The notes under the pieces: generated by a model
Databases searched by the model: none
What the model was told of the DNA's origin: nothing
What the model saw: only the letters and a program-made list of their open reading frames with translations
From: Antennarius striatus
Taxonomy: Eukaryota; Chordata; Actinopteri; Lophiiformes; Antennariidae
NCBI RefSeq assembly: GCF_040054535.1
Contig: NC_090784.1
Span: 9,549,501 to 9,613,500, forward strand
Length of the DNA stretch: 64,000 nt
Direction of reading: 5' to 3'
Program-made: the position numbers and the translations under genes
Part shown: piece by piece, positions 1-24,600 of the stretch
How the letters are laid out: each line of letters opens with the position of its first letter
How positions within the stretch are numbered: position 1 is the first letter of the stretch

Positions 1-384
1 AGTTGTGGTTGAATAAAACTTAGTGTGAGTGGAGATACAACGTTTCATTCTTTCACTTTTTTGTTTTGTTATTGGTCTCCAACCAACATGAAGATCTTTC
101 ACTTAAATCCTAGATTAAGCATTTTGATGAACATTACACATTTTGTTTGTGGTTTTTTTTTCTATCACTTCAAATTTGCACAAGTGTTTACATATCTGTG
201 TGTGCTTGAAGTGTATGCTCCATTCACTAGCAATCACAGAAGGAAATATCAAGCCAGACCTAAAGTTTATATGTGTAATATAAAAAAAATAATTTAAGTA
301 CCTCTGTGATACTAATACTCAAATTCTAAAAATATGAAGAAAGTAGTTGTAAATAAGGTTAAATGAAATATTGCTATAAGAATA
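1..384. other. No recognisable feature (left edge)
   Basis: AT-rich sequence with no homology I recognise and only short, non-conserved open frames. It may be intergenic or intronic sequence of a gene off the left edge. Confidence 0.5.
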
Positions 385-660
385 TTCCATCTGGGCCCTT
401 TCTGTGGAGAGTTTACGTGTTCTTCCTGTGTCTGCATGGGTTCTCTCTCCCGATTTTCCACCTTCCTCCTACCTCCAAAAACATGCAGCTTTGCTGAATT
501 GGTCTCTCTAAATTGACCGTAGATATGACTGTGGTTGTGAATGCATGTTTGTCTATGTGTGGCCCTGTGATGAACCGCTGACTTGTTCAGCGCGTACCCC
601 GCCTCCTTCCTGATATCAGCGTAAATTCCTGACCCAGATTCGGATAAGCAACTGACAACA
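385..660 (+). repeat. SINE family 1 copy, body only
   Basis: This is the body of a widespread teleost tRNA-derived SINE. Diagnostic stretches are the 'cttcctgtgtctgcatgg' block, the 'ccaaaaacatgcag' block, the 'ctctaaattgaccgtag' block and the 'gtaccccgcctcc' block, in plus-strand order. The tRNA-like head (A and B boxes) is missing, so the copy is truncated. Other copies of the same family lie at about 15.7, 27.6, 32.0 and 35.3 kb. An open frame on the opposite strand is a by-product of the repeat. Confidence 0.7.
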
Positions 661-1185
661 ACATGATTGTATTCAACAAATGAAAATATTGCTGTCACTT
701 CATCTTGGAGGTTCCCCCAATAGATAAAGAAAATGGACAAAGAAATTTATGTTCCCATGTTAGTGGGAAATTCTCACTTCATCTGCTAATAACTATGCAG
801 TATAATCTGTAAAATATTGTTAAAATGAGGAATTTTTCTTATTCTTGTAGAAATGTTTTACTGCATTATTATATGTTTTTGACAGGTTACAGCCATTCTT
901 CTTTCTTATGCAGTAGAGTATACTGATTTATTTTGATTGTTTCTAAACAACTGCTACTGATGCTTTGTTGTTGAATTGTTTTGGGTTTTTTTTTATTTTT
1001 GCTGATTTTGATGCTGATGTTTTATGAACATGTTGTCTGCTTATGATGGTCTTATGAAAAAAAATTCTGAAGCAAAATTTATGACAAACAAATAAAAGCA
1101 GAAAGAGTAAAACTGAAGTAAAGAAACAAAGAGGCACGGAGAAGAATTAAGTCTGCCTGTAACTAAAATCTTGTTCATAACAAAG
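661..1185. other. Unannotated AT-rich stretch
   Basis: No coding or repeat signature that I can support; scattered T-rich runs only. Confidence 0.4.
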
Positions 1186-1302
1186 GGTGTGTGTGTGTTT
1201 GTGTGTGTGTGTGTCTGTCTGTGTGTGTGTGTGCGTGTGTTTGTGTGTGTGTGTGATGTGATGAGTTTGTGTGTCTCTCTCTGTCTTTGAATGTGTGTGT
1301 GC
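1186..1302. repeat. Impure (TG)n microsatellite
   Basis: Alternating TG broken by TTTG, TCTG and GATG units, ending in a TCTC-rich patch. The interruptions suggest an old tract, in contrast to the perfect arrays elsewhere in the window. Confidence 0.9.
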
Positions 1303-2341
1303 TAGTGCTAGTCTTTAGATTTTGTTAAGCATTGGAACTGGCCTGAATTGTTTTTTTTTTATGTAAAAAATATCACAGAATGTATGTAAAGTCTTGTAAT
1401 ATTTAATAAAGATTTTTTTTTGTCATAATATATCTGGTTTTGAACACATAACTTTATTTCTGGGAGCTGGGCCGGTTTTTGCTACGAGCAATGTGGGCGA
1501 CCGCCCAGGGCACAATCAATGTGAGGGCGTACGAGGGCGCTGGATACAAGCGCCCTCAAAAAACAAGACAAAACAAAACAAAATATATAAAAACCTGTAC
1601 TCAGCCCCCGTTTTCTAGTCTGCCAGTCATTTCTATGTCAAACAGGTTAGTGGAGTGGGCTGGAGCGCTCTTATTGGCTGCGTCCAGACTGGCAGCAGAA
1701 ACACGTTTTTTTTTAGACCATCCGGATTGTAAATGGATGGCTCTTTTGTAATCTGAACAGTCAAACACCACATAAAATCAGATTTTTGCAAGACAGATTG
1801 AAACCTCCTTTCAGAACGTAGTTTATTTTTTTTCTTTAGAAAGAGCACTTTCAAATGATAATGCCACAGTCTGTTACATTCAGCCTCAAGCACATAAAGC
1901 ACATGTACAATGGCATTATCATATGAATAATCACAGTTAACCTGAGTATATTTCTATATGGCTCCTTCAAATATTTCTAACACTTTATGTGAACATCGGT
2001 GTGAATTATCTACAAAAAGAACATGGGAAGCAGATGTGTCTCAGTCGGAACAGCTCCAAACACACTGATTGGTTTTGACTCTCCAAGACGTCACTCTACG
2101 TGAAGCCAGAGCCAGTGCCTCAGAAGAAAGCGCATCACGGCTATAGGCTATTTTCTAAAGTGTTGCTAAGTCGCAAAAGACAACTGTGTATGGAATTTAG
2201 TTTTGCTGACCTAGCAACTATTACAATTGAGGACTCATGTCAGGCAACTAATTTCACCCTTAGCCAACTTAGTCTAGTTTTTGTTTGCAACACAGACATC
2301 CTGAATGGACTTTTTTAAATTCTTATACGCTATTTGCTACG
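1303..2341. other. Gene-free stretch, possible repeat remnant near 1.47-1.56 kb
   Basis: A GC-rich patch at about 1470-1560 (gggcgaccgcccagggcaca) stands out from the AT-rich surroundings and resembles dispersed-repeat sequence, but I cannot assign a family. The rest contains no conserved reading frame. Confidence 0.3.
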
Positions 2342-3625
2342 TTAAATAACTTCTGCCACACATTGTAGTGAAATAACATGATCTAATGAAACAAGACCAG
2401 CATTTATACCCAATGATCTGGAAACCTCCAAAACATCTTGAATAAGGTAGACATTGTCTACCATGGACCTGCCGGGCACACAGTAGGTTTGATCCCGGTG
2501 GATGACCTGCTCCATAGCTTCCCTCAGCCTGGTAGCCAAAGCCTTGGACAGAATCTTGTAATCGGTGCAGAGCAGTGACACAGGGCGCCAGTTCTTGATG
2601 TCCTGCAGATTGCCTTTTTTAGGCAGGAGGGCAACGACCGCCCTCCTGCAGGACAGTGGCAAGGAGCCTGAGCCAGACTATCGTTAAACACTGTTAGCAT
2701 ATCATGTGCTAGAATGTCCCAGAAGGCTTTATAAAATTCGACCGTCAAACCATCAGTGCCCGGAGATCGTCGTCCCTGCATGTTCTGCAGGGCAGTGTGG
2801 AGCTCCTCCAACTCCAGTGGCCGGTCGAGTTGTGAATTTGTCTCCATGGAGACCTGAGGTAGCTCTACACAGAACTCCTCTTACAGTGGCTGGTTTTCTC
2901 ACTGTCATACAAAGATGAATAAAAACTCACAGCTCACCTTCTGATCTGTCCAGACTCTGTCAGCTCCTGTCCTGTGTCAGACAGCAGGGAGTGGATCACG
3001 TTGGTCTGTCCATGCTTCTTCTCCAGGCCGAAGAAGAAGCTAGAGGGAGCATCCATCTCTGTGATGTTTTGCACCCTGGATCGGACCAGAGCACCCTGTA
3101 CTTTAGTATCCAACAGGTCGGCTTAAAGCCATTCTTTTGGACTTGAGGATTTCAGTACACCTCTGATTTCCTGTGGAAGCGCTTGTCTCTAACTCCATGA
3201 TCTCAGCCTCCAGGTCTTTCATAGACCGGCAGGTGTCACGTGTGACCTTCAGAGTATACTGCTGGCACAGGAGTTTTATCTCTGTTTTGCCATAGTCCCA
3301 CCACTGCCTAAGAGAGGTAAAATCAGCTTTTCTAAGTATAAAAGTGCTCCCAAAATAACTTAAAATCTCTCTAAAGCCTCTGTCTAAAGCTAAAGTTGAA
3401 TTAAAATGCCAGTATGCACTCCTAGGTAAAATATTTCTCATCACAACGCGACATAAAACCAGAGAATGATCAGTAAAAGCAGCTGGCATTATATTACAGT
3501 CTTTAAAAACATTGAAATGGTGTTTAAAACAGTAGAAACGATCCAGCGTGGCTAAAGACACCCCACCTTCTGTTAGGTGGGACCAAGTGTACTGTCGGCA
3601 GTAAGAAGAAGAAGATTTTTTTAGA
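2342..3625 (-). mobile_element. Tx1/L1-like non-LTR retrotransposon fragment (EN to early RT)
   Basis: Read on the minus strand, the segment from about 3620 to 3110 encodes the C-terminal part of an AP-type endonuclease domain and linker (FTDHSLVLCRV, SAYWHFNSTL, LRQWWDYGK, KLLCQQYTLKVTRD). Then follow FFFGLEKKHGQTNVIHSLLS near 3020, and the start of the reverse transcriptase: ELHTALQNMQGRRSPGTDGL, VEFYKAFWDIL, then NWRPVSLLCTDYKILSKAL and GLVSLDH. Frameshifts separate these blocks; one near 2660 splits the RT. The fragment stops before the catalytic FADD block and lacks the 5' half of the endonuclease. The set of motifs fits the Tx1/L1 group of fish LINEs. It is not functional. Confidence 0.8.
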
Positions 3626-4315
<690 letters not shown>

Positions 4316-4399
4316 TTACTGAAATAGATCAGATATTTCCAGTAAAACCAGTTTAAAAATAAACGGAAGGGAGCAACCACTCAGAATCCAGTAGAGCTC

Positions 4400-4440
4400 G
4401 TGTCAAACTCAAGGCCGGGGGGCCAAATGTGGCCCGCGAG
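4400..4440. repeat. Possible dispersed-repeat fragment
   Basis: The phrase tgtcaaactcaaggcc...tggcccgcga resembles the end of a repeat common in vertebrate genomes. It is short and I cannot classify it. Confidence 0.3.
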
Positions 4441-4881
4441 AGCATATAAGATCAGAGTGTCTAAAAAGTGTGGTTTGACCAAAAACTATACTTCCAACAA
4501 CGCAGTAAATAAGCCCATTTCTAAAGAAGAACAAGAACAAGAACAAGAAAAAGGAGAAGAGAGTTGCCTTTTTTGCTTACTTCAGGGATTTCTCAAGTGC
4601 AAATTACATACTATTATACAGTATACTATTTTATTTATTAATCTTGTTTTTTCTCCCTTCTTGTTATTTCTTTATTTATTTTTAGTTTAAATAGAGAGTT
4701 TCCGAGTTGGGATGATTTCACAAAACTAAGCCAGTACCGCCTCTGCCTGGGCGGAGGCCGTGCAAACCAGGACATCACTGTGTCACCTGCACTCTCGCAA
4801 CCAACCCAAAATATGGATTTTAAAGAAATAAGTAACAAACATTCCTTCAACTACATCTATAGGAGTGTATTTGTCAAAGGT

Positions 4882-5053
4882 GGTCGTTGACATGTGAGTT
4901 TTCACCTAGCCTTTGATTGTTAATGGCTCATTAGCACGAGACACTCTCACAAGATCTGGAAAAAAATTCAGCAGATTAGTGTCTCGCAGAAGTGTCTCGT
5001 GCTAATGAACCATTAGCAAACAAAGGCGTGGTGAAACTCGCATTTCAACGACC
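4882..5053. mobile_element. Foldback / MITE-like inverted repeat
   Basis: Two arms of about 80 bp face each other around a short centre near 4966-4972. The outer ends read GGTCGTTGA (4882) and TCAACGACC (to 5053). The inner parts share TCATTAGCACGAGACACT on the left with its complement AGTGTCTCGTGCTAATGA on the right. The arms differ by several substitutions and short indels. There is no coding capacity, as expected for a non-autonomous DNA element. A further GGTCGTTGGA lies at about 5105. Confidence 0.8.
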
Positions 5054-5099
5054 CCCTGACACCCCATCAACCATTTTTGAGGAACCAGACAGGTCTCAG

Positions 5100-5280
5100 G
5101 TATGGTCGTTGGAATATGAATAGCACTGACCACACCCCACAGGGATAATCAGCTGAAACAAGACCAACCATCATCAGAACTGAAGACTCCTCTTGGATGG
5201 GAGGCGAGACATCTCCAAGAAACTTTCTTAAAGTCCAGTGGATTGATTTAAACAACTTCGGATAACTGAGTATTCACTCA
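5100..5280. repeat. Unclassified teleost interspersed repeat fragment
   Basis: The segment with 'gaagactcctcttggatggg', 'gaggcgagacatctccaag' and 'cttcggataactgag' resembles a dispersed fish repeat, but I cannot name its family. It directly follows the foldback element and may belong to the same composite insertion. Confidence 0.4.
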
Positions 5281-5559
5281 GAAGATAGAAGATACTGCTG
5301 CTGCTTTTTCTTTTTTACCAGTTTCCAATTTGATTTTTTGTTTCGGTGATAATTTTTAAGTCTTGTGTTGGTGTGCTTTGTGTATGTTGTGATTCCTTGT
5401 TTTCCTTATTTTGTTTGAAGAACGTTTAACCTGTGTTTAAAAGCACTGATCAAATAAAACGTTCCTACTTATTTGTTCCCCGATCTCGAACGTGTCACGA
5501 GAAAATTAATTTATTTTAATATTTCATTTTTAAGCATTCGCTCTAATCTAAGCCGTAGT

Positions 5560-5782
5560 ACAGTCCTCCGGCCACAGGTGGCGCTGCTCCAATAGCCGCC
5601 GTTTAACTGAATCTCGTTCGTGTCCGCTGGCTGGAGGAACAGTGTGGCAGATTCGACAGAAAATTCTACGTACGTGATGCAAAATTAGACTCTTAAGGAG
5701 AAATCAGAAGTTATATTCGGTAAAATAATGTATCAGATCATTCCATGAATTAGTATTGCTTTGATATTTAGACGTTGGAGAA
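5560..5782 (+). promoter_or_regulatory. Probable zfat promoter / 5' UTR
   Basis: The interval just upstream of the zfat ATG is less AT-rich than its flanks. It holds GCCACAGGTGGCGCTG (5571), a partial CTCF-type match, a CCAAT on the plus strand at about 5589 (ctccaatagcc) and a GCCGCC element just after it. No TATA box is evident, as usual for a broadly expressed gene. The transcription start cannot be placed from sequence alone. Confidence 0.45.
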
Positions 5783-18036
<12,254 letters not shown>

Positions 18037-18218
18037 TTAAATACTGAGTATTAGTATATCAATTTATAAGAGTGAAGTTACATAAAATGTACTTACAAGC
18101 ATTAAAGTCATGACCTGTAAACATAAATAATTTCCTAGATTTATTTTTCACTTGGGTTATTATGAAAAGTGTAATACAGGTAATTATTTGAGATATTTTA
18201 TACTACACAGTATATGTA

Positions 18219-18224
18219 AATAAA
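18219..18224 (+). terminator. zfat polyadenylation signal
   Basis: AATAAA 183 bp after the zfat stop; a second AATAAA follows at about 18260. Either would give a short 3' UTR that ends well before mtbp. Confidence 0.6.
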
Positions 18225-18439
18225 ACCTCTGCCCTACTTGAGTGGACTCATTTACTGAAAAATAAATCTCAAGGTTTTATATTCCATTGTAGTTCAACAC
18301 TTGTCATGAAATTGAAATGTTTTTGCCATTCTAATACTGATAGTTTTCAAACTAAATTGTAAGATATTTTTGTCAGCCATTTACATAGAATCACTACACT
18401 TGATTGACCTGTGGATGTACGGAGGTCACTGCCACTAAA

Positions 18440-18699
18440 GCTATTGTTCATTGAGTGAAATGAATGCACCCCTCTGATGTGAGGCATTTTCGAACTGACG
18501 CATGTCGTAATTTGACCTCTGCCCTCTAGGTGGCAGTATTGCGCTTCGAGGCCTATTTTCAGCCGCCAAAGTTACAAATAATGAAGAAGAAGAAGTAGTA
18601 CCGGGGAAATTTGACAGGCGCAATGAACTGTCACCACTGTTTTAACGATATTTAACTATTAGTCACATTAACCGGGTTATCACTAACGATTTAGTTGAC
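18440..18699 (+). promoter_or_regulatory. Probable mtbp promoter / 5' UTR
   Basis: Only about 475 bp separate the zfat poly(A) signal from the mtbp start, so the promoter must be compact or overlap the zfat 3' end. The interval holds a CTCF-like site CCTCTAGGTGGCAG (18523-18536), a CAGCCGCCAAAG block and a GAAGAAGAAGAAG run at about 18582-18596. No TATA box is evident. Confidence 0.45.
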
Positions 18700-21600
18700 A
18701 TGGACCGGTACACGCTGGTCATATCATTTTGTCAAAGCGATGACGGTCTGGGCGAGGATTATAAATGTAAGTACGGATTTTCTCTTCGAAACAAACACTT
18801 TCAGCTGAACTAGCTTCTGCTATGCTACCTCACACACGATGCTCGATGTACTCTTTGCTCTCCAGGTTGTGACGTTTATATGGCGTTACGTTTATTTGAA
18901 GACGGGAGTTAAATCAGTACAGATAGCTTTGCAAACTTAAACATTACACAGTCAAAACCAATGTGCAACGCATGCAGTAAAATAAAACAAAACGTGTCAG
19001 ACGAGACTAAATCTAAAGCCAGTGACGAGGTAATGATAAACCCTGTTAGGTCTCCAGCCGGTAAAGCAGCTTTATGAGAGGATTGTGGAGATCTCCACTC
19101 AGGAAGTGGACAGAGGAGTCTCTGCATTTCCAGGTACACTTTGTCACAATGGCCATCTTCACTTGGCAGCTGCTGTTTTCCGAGTTTAACCTCACCCCTC
19201 TCCCTCCTGGTTTCCCCAGCTTGTTCTATTAGCGGCAGACCGTCAGTTCAGAGGTGGTTCTTTGCTCTTCAGGCATGCCAGGGAGTAACGCAGGTGAGAC
19301 ATTTGAACACTTTTGAAACACCATCCAGAAACGATGTCAGGTGTTCACCCTCACCAGGGAATGTAGCTGATGTCAGTTTTCTTTTATTTAATTTTGAAAT
19401 GTTTGTCTCAAGCATGGCTTTAAAAATCCTTCATATTTTAAAAAAAAAACAATTATGTGTGGAAAAATATTTTTTACACAGCAACAGCTTTAACCTGAAG
19501 AACCAAGTGAGATTTATTTTTGAAGCACATCATGTCAGTTTTGTGTTTTGTTTGACCAGTCTACATATAAATCCACCTATTGAAACATCTGCGTTTCAGT
19601 TTTTTATTTTTTTTTATTTTTGAGGTAGAAGCATGTCTTCCTAGTGTGTAAAACAGTATGATTGGGTGTAATTTTTTCTGTGGTAACTCCATGCAATACA
19701 ATATTTTTGTAACAACCATTCCTAAAAATAGTGAATACCACCACAAATTAGGATATGTTGTGGCGGTCACTTACTCACAGAGCATGCATACTGAAAGGGT
19801 ACATGATGGTAGCTTTGAAACAAAACAATATAATGAAGAGCAGAAACATTGTAAGGCTGTTTCCATTCAAACTGTTAGATTATACATGTATGAAAGACAC
19901 ACAGTCAAGACTCTTTTGTTTTACTCACACCTGTAACGCCTGTTTCATATAGTATTGCAGCTCAGACTGGGAAAAGCTGGGGACAGCCCATCAAAAAATT
20001 GACAGTGAAGAGGAGAAACTTACTGCTGTGGAATCATGTCTCAGTTGTCTGAGAAATCAAGAGGCAGTGGACCAAAACGTGGGCCTGTCAGTGATGACAG
20101 GGTGAGTGGGAGACGGCAGATAACAAACCAAATATTTTTTTTATCACCTGAGAAGTTTTTATTCTAGTGAGACATCATTTATTGTTTGTCTTGAATTATC
20201 GAATTAAGGCAAATCAGTTCTTTCGTTTATTCTTTTATCACAAATATATTCATGGCTAAACAATGTTTGTGCAGTTAAATGTTGACATATTTTTCTATTT
20301 CATGTCAGGCTTTATTCTAATACTGAAGTAGTAAATCCTCTCCTCTGATGCTCTGGTTCTTACTGTCTTCAATTTATATATGATCCAGACCTCCTGTTCC
20401 TTAGGAACTGCTGTCAGAAAAAAGTGTAAAATGTTATAATCTAAAATATTTTTAATCTCTGTTGTTATAATGTCATTAAAATTATTCCCGTTCATTCATA
20501 TACAAGAACTTTATAGGAAATAGTTTGAAGTGCAATGTGAAAATATTCAACTGGAGCAGACAAGGTACGTGTGTCATGGTGCTTTGTCGTGATGGTCCTG
20601 CAGCTACATGACATTTCTTTGGGCCTGTGAATGTACTGGAACTGATTTTGTTCTCTTAACAGACTCTTAGAAGAGATTGCAGAGGGACTCCATCAACTGT
20701 CAGACAAACTTCCACCTCCAGGTGCTGTTGCCTTCATATATATGTGACACACTGTAATTTAAAGAGTTGTAAGATTTTGCTGTCATTTGTGAAGGTATTG
20801 AATTTTTGCTCAGGAGGCCTGTCAACATAAAATACTTATTTTAAAATGAACTCTAAATTTGATCAAAATTCATTTGAAGGCAAAATTCATTTATCCAAGG
20901 TGTTTAATCCAAAATGCTTCCACACATTACTTCTAAGATACTTTTTACATCCCACTTCAAAGCGATGATGTATTGTTATTGTCAGCTTTGGTGTGTTCGT
21001 CCATCCATTAGTCCACCAAATATCTTCGCAACTGGTAGAAAGATGAAGCAAAAAGCAGATTATTTGGGCGGCAAAGGGGATGAAAATGAGATGACCTAGA
21101 GAAAACTAGGTCAATGGCCAATTTTAAATTTTGTACACTCAGGAACCAGATAAGATAGAAAGACGAGGGAGAAGGCCAGTGTGAGTAAGACCATAGATCA
21201 AACCTAGTGCTTTGATTAATGACAGTGGGTCAGAGCACCAGCTTTGATCTGCAAGTAGGTCAGGGTAAAATTTAGAATTCAGGGGTGTCGCAGGATGTTG
21301 CAGTCTGTGACTGCATTGGTTCTCGTGTTTTGTGATTGTCAGTTTCCTCTATTTTACTTTGATGAGGAAAACAAGAATCTTCCAGTTTACTGAAAGGCCA
21401 ATAGTGCAAAAAGTTTATTTCACAAAATATTGTCTCCAGTGTGAGTTTTATTTTTGCCAAATGCTTCCATTAACAATGGAAAAGCATCTCTGTTCTGAAG
21501 CCAAAGTCCTCGGAGATCCAGTCCAGTTTTAAGCAATTAGGCTTTGAAAATCTGCCTGCAACAGTCCCATAGAGAAGATGACCCACTGTACCTGTTAAAT

Positions 21601-24600
21601 ATGCAGTCACTGCTGGCAGGCTTGAGATGTGTCTGCTCTGTGATTCTTAAAAGGCCTGCCTCCTCAAGCAAAAATTCACTTTCTTTGAGATACTTTTGTA
21701 ATGCACCTCTTCCACGGGAGTTCATGATCAGCCCCCTCTCATTGCAACTTTCCCTGAGGAGCTGGAGTCACTCCAGCAGCTCTTTCACAGAGTTTAATAT
21801 TTGAAATTACCAATTTAAGCAGACTGTCAAGTGTCAAGTTCCGTGACACTTCCTGAATTCCTATAGAGAAATGCATGTTAAAAGAATTGCAGCTTAATGC
21901 ATTATTTTATTGTTTGTCTCAATCCCCTCCGCCAGGTAAAGCTTTGCTGGATGTGCTGATGCTTGGCTATACGGAGCAGCCACCTCCCATTAAAGACATG
22001 CTGCCTGTGCTGGGAGCCATCAAACACATGGCCTGCTGGCATTCTGCTAAGATCGTTATAGTAACACAGCACACTAAAGGGTGAGGAGAGGAAAACACAC
22101 ATCAATTACTCGATTAACGGAAGAAATTCTGAAGAACTGATACAAAAATACACCGAAAGAAGAACCTTTTTAAACGTTTAATGTATTCATTGGATTTGGA
22201 CACACACACACACACATGCACTACTGGTTTTATTTAAAATGTAAAATCCTGATGGGAAATTGCAAACAAGGTTTCAATTGCAGGAAATTCACCAGTGTGT
22301 GAATTTTCATTGTGCGTGAAATGTTTGCCACTAGATGGCGGTAGAAAAGCACAAATAAACACTTGTTAACTTACCAAGTAAAAACATTTTTACAGAATCA
22401 AAAAGAGCACAAAATCTAACTTGACTTATTTTAAGTTGGTTGCAGACGTTTCAAGAGGCGTCTTTAGTGCTGATTGACTGGTAGAGAGTCCAGATAATAA
22501 TATTTTTGCTCCTTTTGATTTACCTCAACCTGGATAATTGAGAACTTACACAGACATTTTACAGAAGTTCATATTTTAGTGCAGGACTCAATAGCCATAT
22601 TAAATATAAAGGAATCATACATTTTGCACACTGTGGGACTAATAAAGTAAATAAATAATAATAATAATTATCCACACTTTATCGATCCCTCATGGGGAAA
22701 TTCTCTTTACACTTCTCACTCTCACACAAGTACATATATGTGTTAGTTACAGCACGTGGTTACAGGTTACAGGCCCCTGAAACAGACACGGCACACTAGG
22801 GGCCTGTAGGCATGCAATTAGTAATACAGAGAGGTACATATAGAGGTGCAGGGGAGGCAAAGTGACGGGTTGCGTGAAAAAATCGCGCCCCAGTGAGCAT
22901 CTTGTAGGGGGGACGGCACCTTGCTCAAGTGCGCCTTGGCAGCAGCTGGGAGGTGAGCCGACACCTCCCACCGTCAGCTCACACTCTGATGGATGTCCGC
23001 CCCAATATAATCTAAATAAGGGATTTCTGATGAACCAGTTACATTTGTTTGTGTCTGTTTGCTCCTTAAATTGCCCTGTCCTGGTTATTGAGTTTCCTGT
23101 TTTTTTCTGTTGCTCAGGTGGCAGAAAACAGCATCCTATCTGAGTGCTGATCTGGTGGAGTCCACTGACCTAGAGAGCTGTATCGATTGTAGAGAATTAT
23201 GGCGGGGTGGTCTTCTGATCAGAGAGAAGAAGGTAAGAAACAAAAGTGGAAGGAAGGGGAAATGCAGAATAGTGTTGCCTTCTTGCATTCTTTAATTTAA
23301 AGAAAATGGTGGGATACCCAGAGAATGAACTTTATACAATGTGCAACAAGAGAAAATCTTGGTGCTAAGAGTAGGAAAACACATAAAGAAGATGTAAGGA
23401 TGGAATAGATAGTATTATTGACAAAGAAGGTATCTGTACACATGTCAATATTATGACAAATATGTCACAAGCCTGCATATCATCACCCTTTTAAAATTAT
23501 TACCCAGATCATTTTTCTACAAAAGTGAATATTTTTGCCTGAATCATCTGAATCATTAACGAATGGTTCAGTTTTTTGTGTTTCCTGAAAAATTGGGAAA
23601 ATGACTATTATATTATAAAATGGCAATTATTTTAAGAAGGTGTCAGAAAATATTTGGTGTGTTTGTGCCTAAAAGAAGAAAAATGTCAGTCTGTTGAAAT
23701 AGTTTTTTGAATCTGTACACTTTCCTGAAGTACTATAGGTGTAATACAGTACTGTATCTAAAAGCAGTACCAATTAAGGATGAGGTGTGTGTGGGGAACT
23801 AATAGCTGCCTGAAAGAGCTTTTTGCTTTATTATGTGTGTATCGAGGTACATTACGGAGCATGAGAATAATGAGTCTTTTAAACATAGCTGGGGCACACA
23901 GAACCTTTTAATCTGAGAAGTGTTATCTGTTGACTGAAGCACACAGCTGACCAGCCTCAGCACAACACCACTCACAGAACACCACTGACTTTTATGAATA
24001 AACGCGTTGTTAAAAATCTAAATCAAATCTATCTATCTCTCCCACCTATACTCGAGTTTGGATGTTAAACATCCAATATTTGATGGTCCTTCCCTTACTG
24101 ACTGCTTCTTCTTCATGCTGATGAGGTCATTAAGTCTTTTTGCATTCTAAAAAATGTGTAGCATTATAGTGAAATGTCTGCATCAACTTGTTTTTATACT
24201 CACAACATATGTTTGCTGTTTCTTCAGACGTTGGTATGTTAGGTTCACATTTCTACCGTTATAATCACATTACATGAACACATAATACCATTAACCTTAG
24301 GTCTTACCTTGGGTAACTTACTGACAGTGAAAGCAAGCAAGCAGAGCCACATTTCCAGAGAGACAGAATTCAGCCTGGGGTGGACACAGAGAAAGATGGA
24401 CTCGCTTTCAGAACAGCACAGCACAGAGGCTCCCAGATTTAAATGATTATATTTGAAAATTAATTTGTTTTTGATGATATTGGGCATATTAAAAACCCTG
24501 AATCCCCACACACCCCTGCATTTTACCAACACTGCACAGGGACTGTCTCAGTCAAAAACTGTTTGTATTTCTATTTCTCCCCTGAGTTACGTTTCATTTC

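Noticed and set aside
312..740. 142-residue minus-strand open frame
   Set aside because: It is antisense translation of the SINE family 1 body.
24245..24532. 95-residue open frame on the minus strand in mtbp intron 7
   Set aside because: No recognisable domain, no splice support and AT-rich composition like the rest of the intron.
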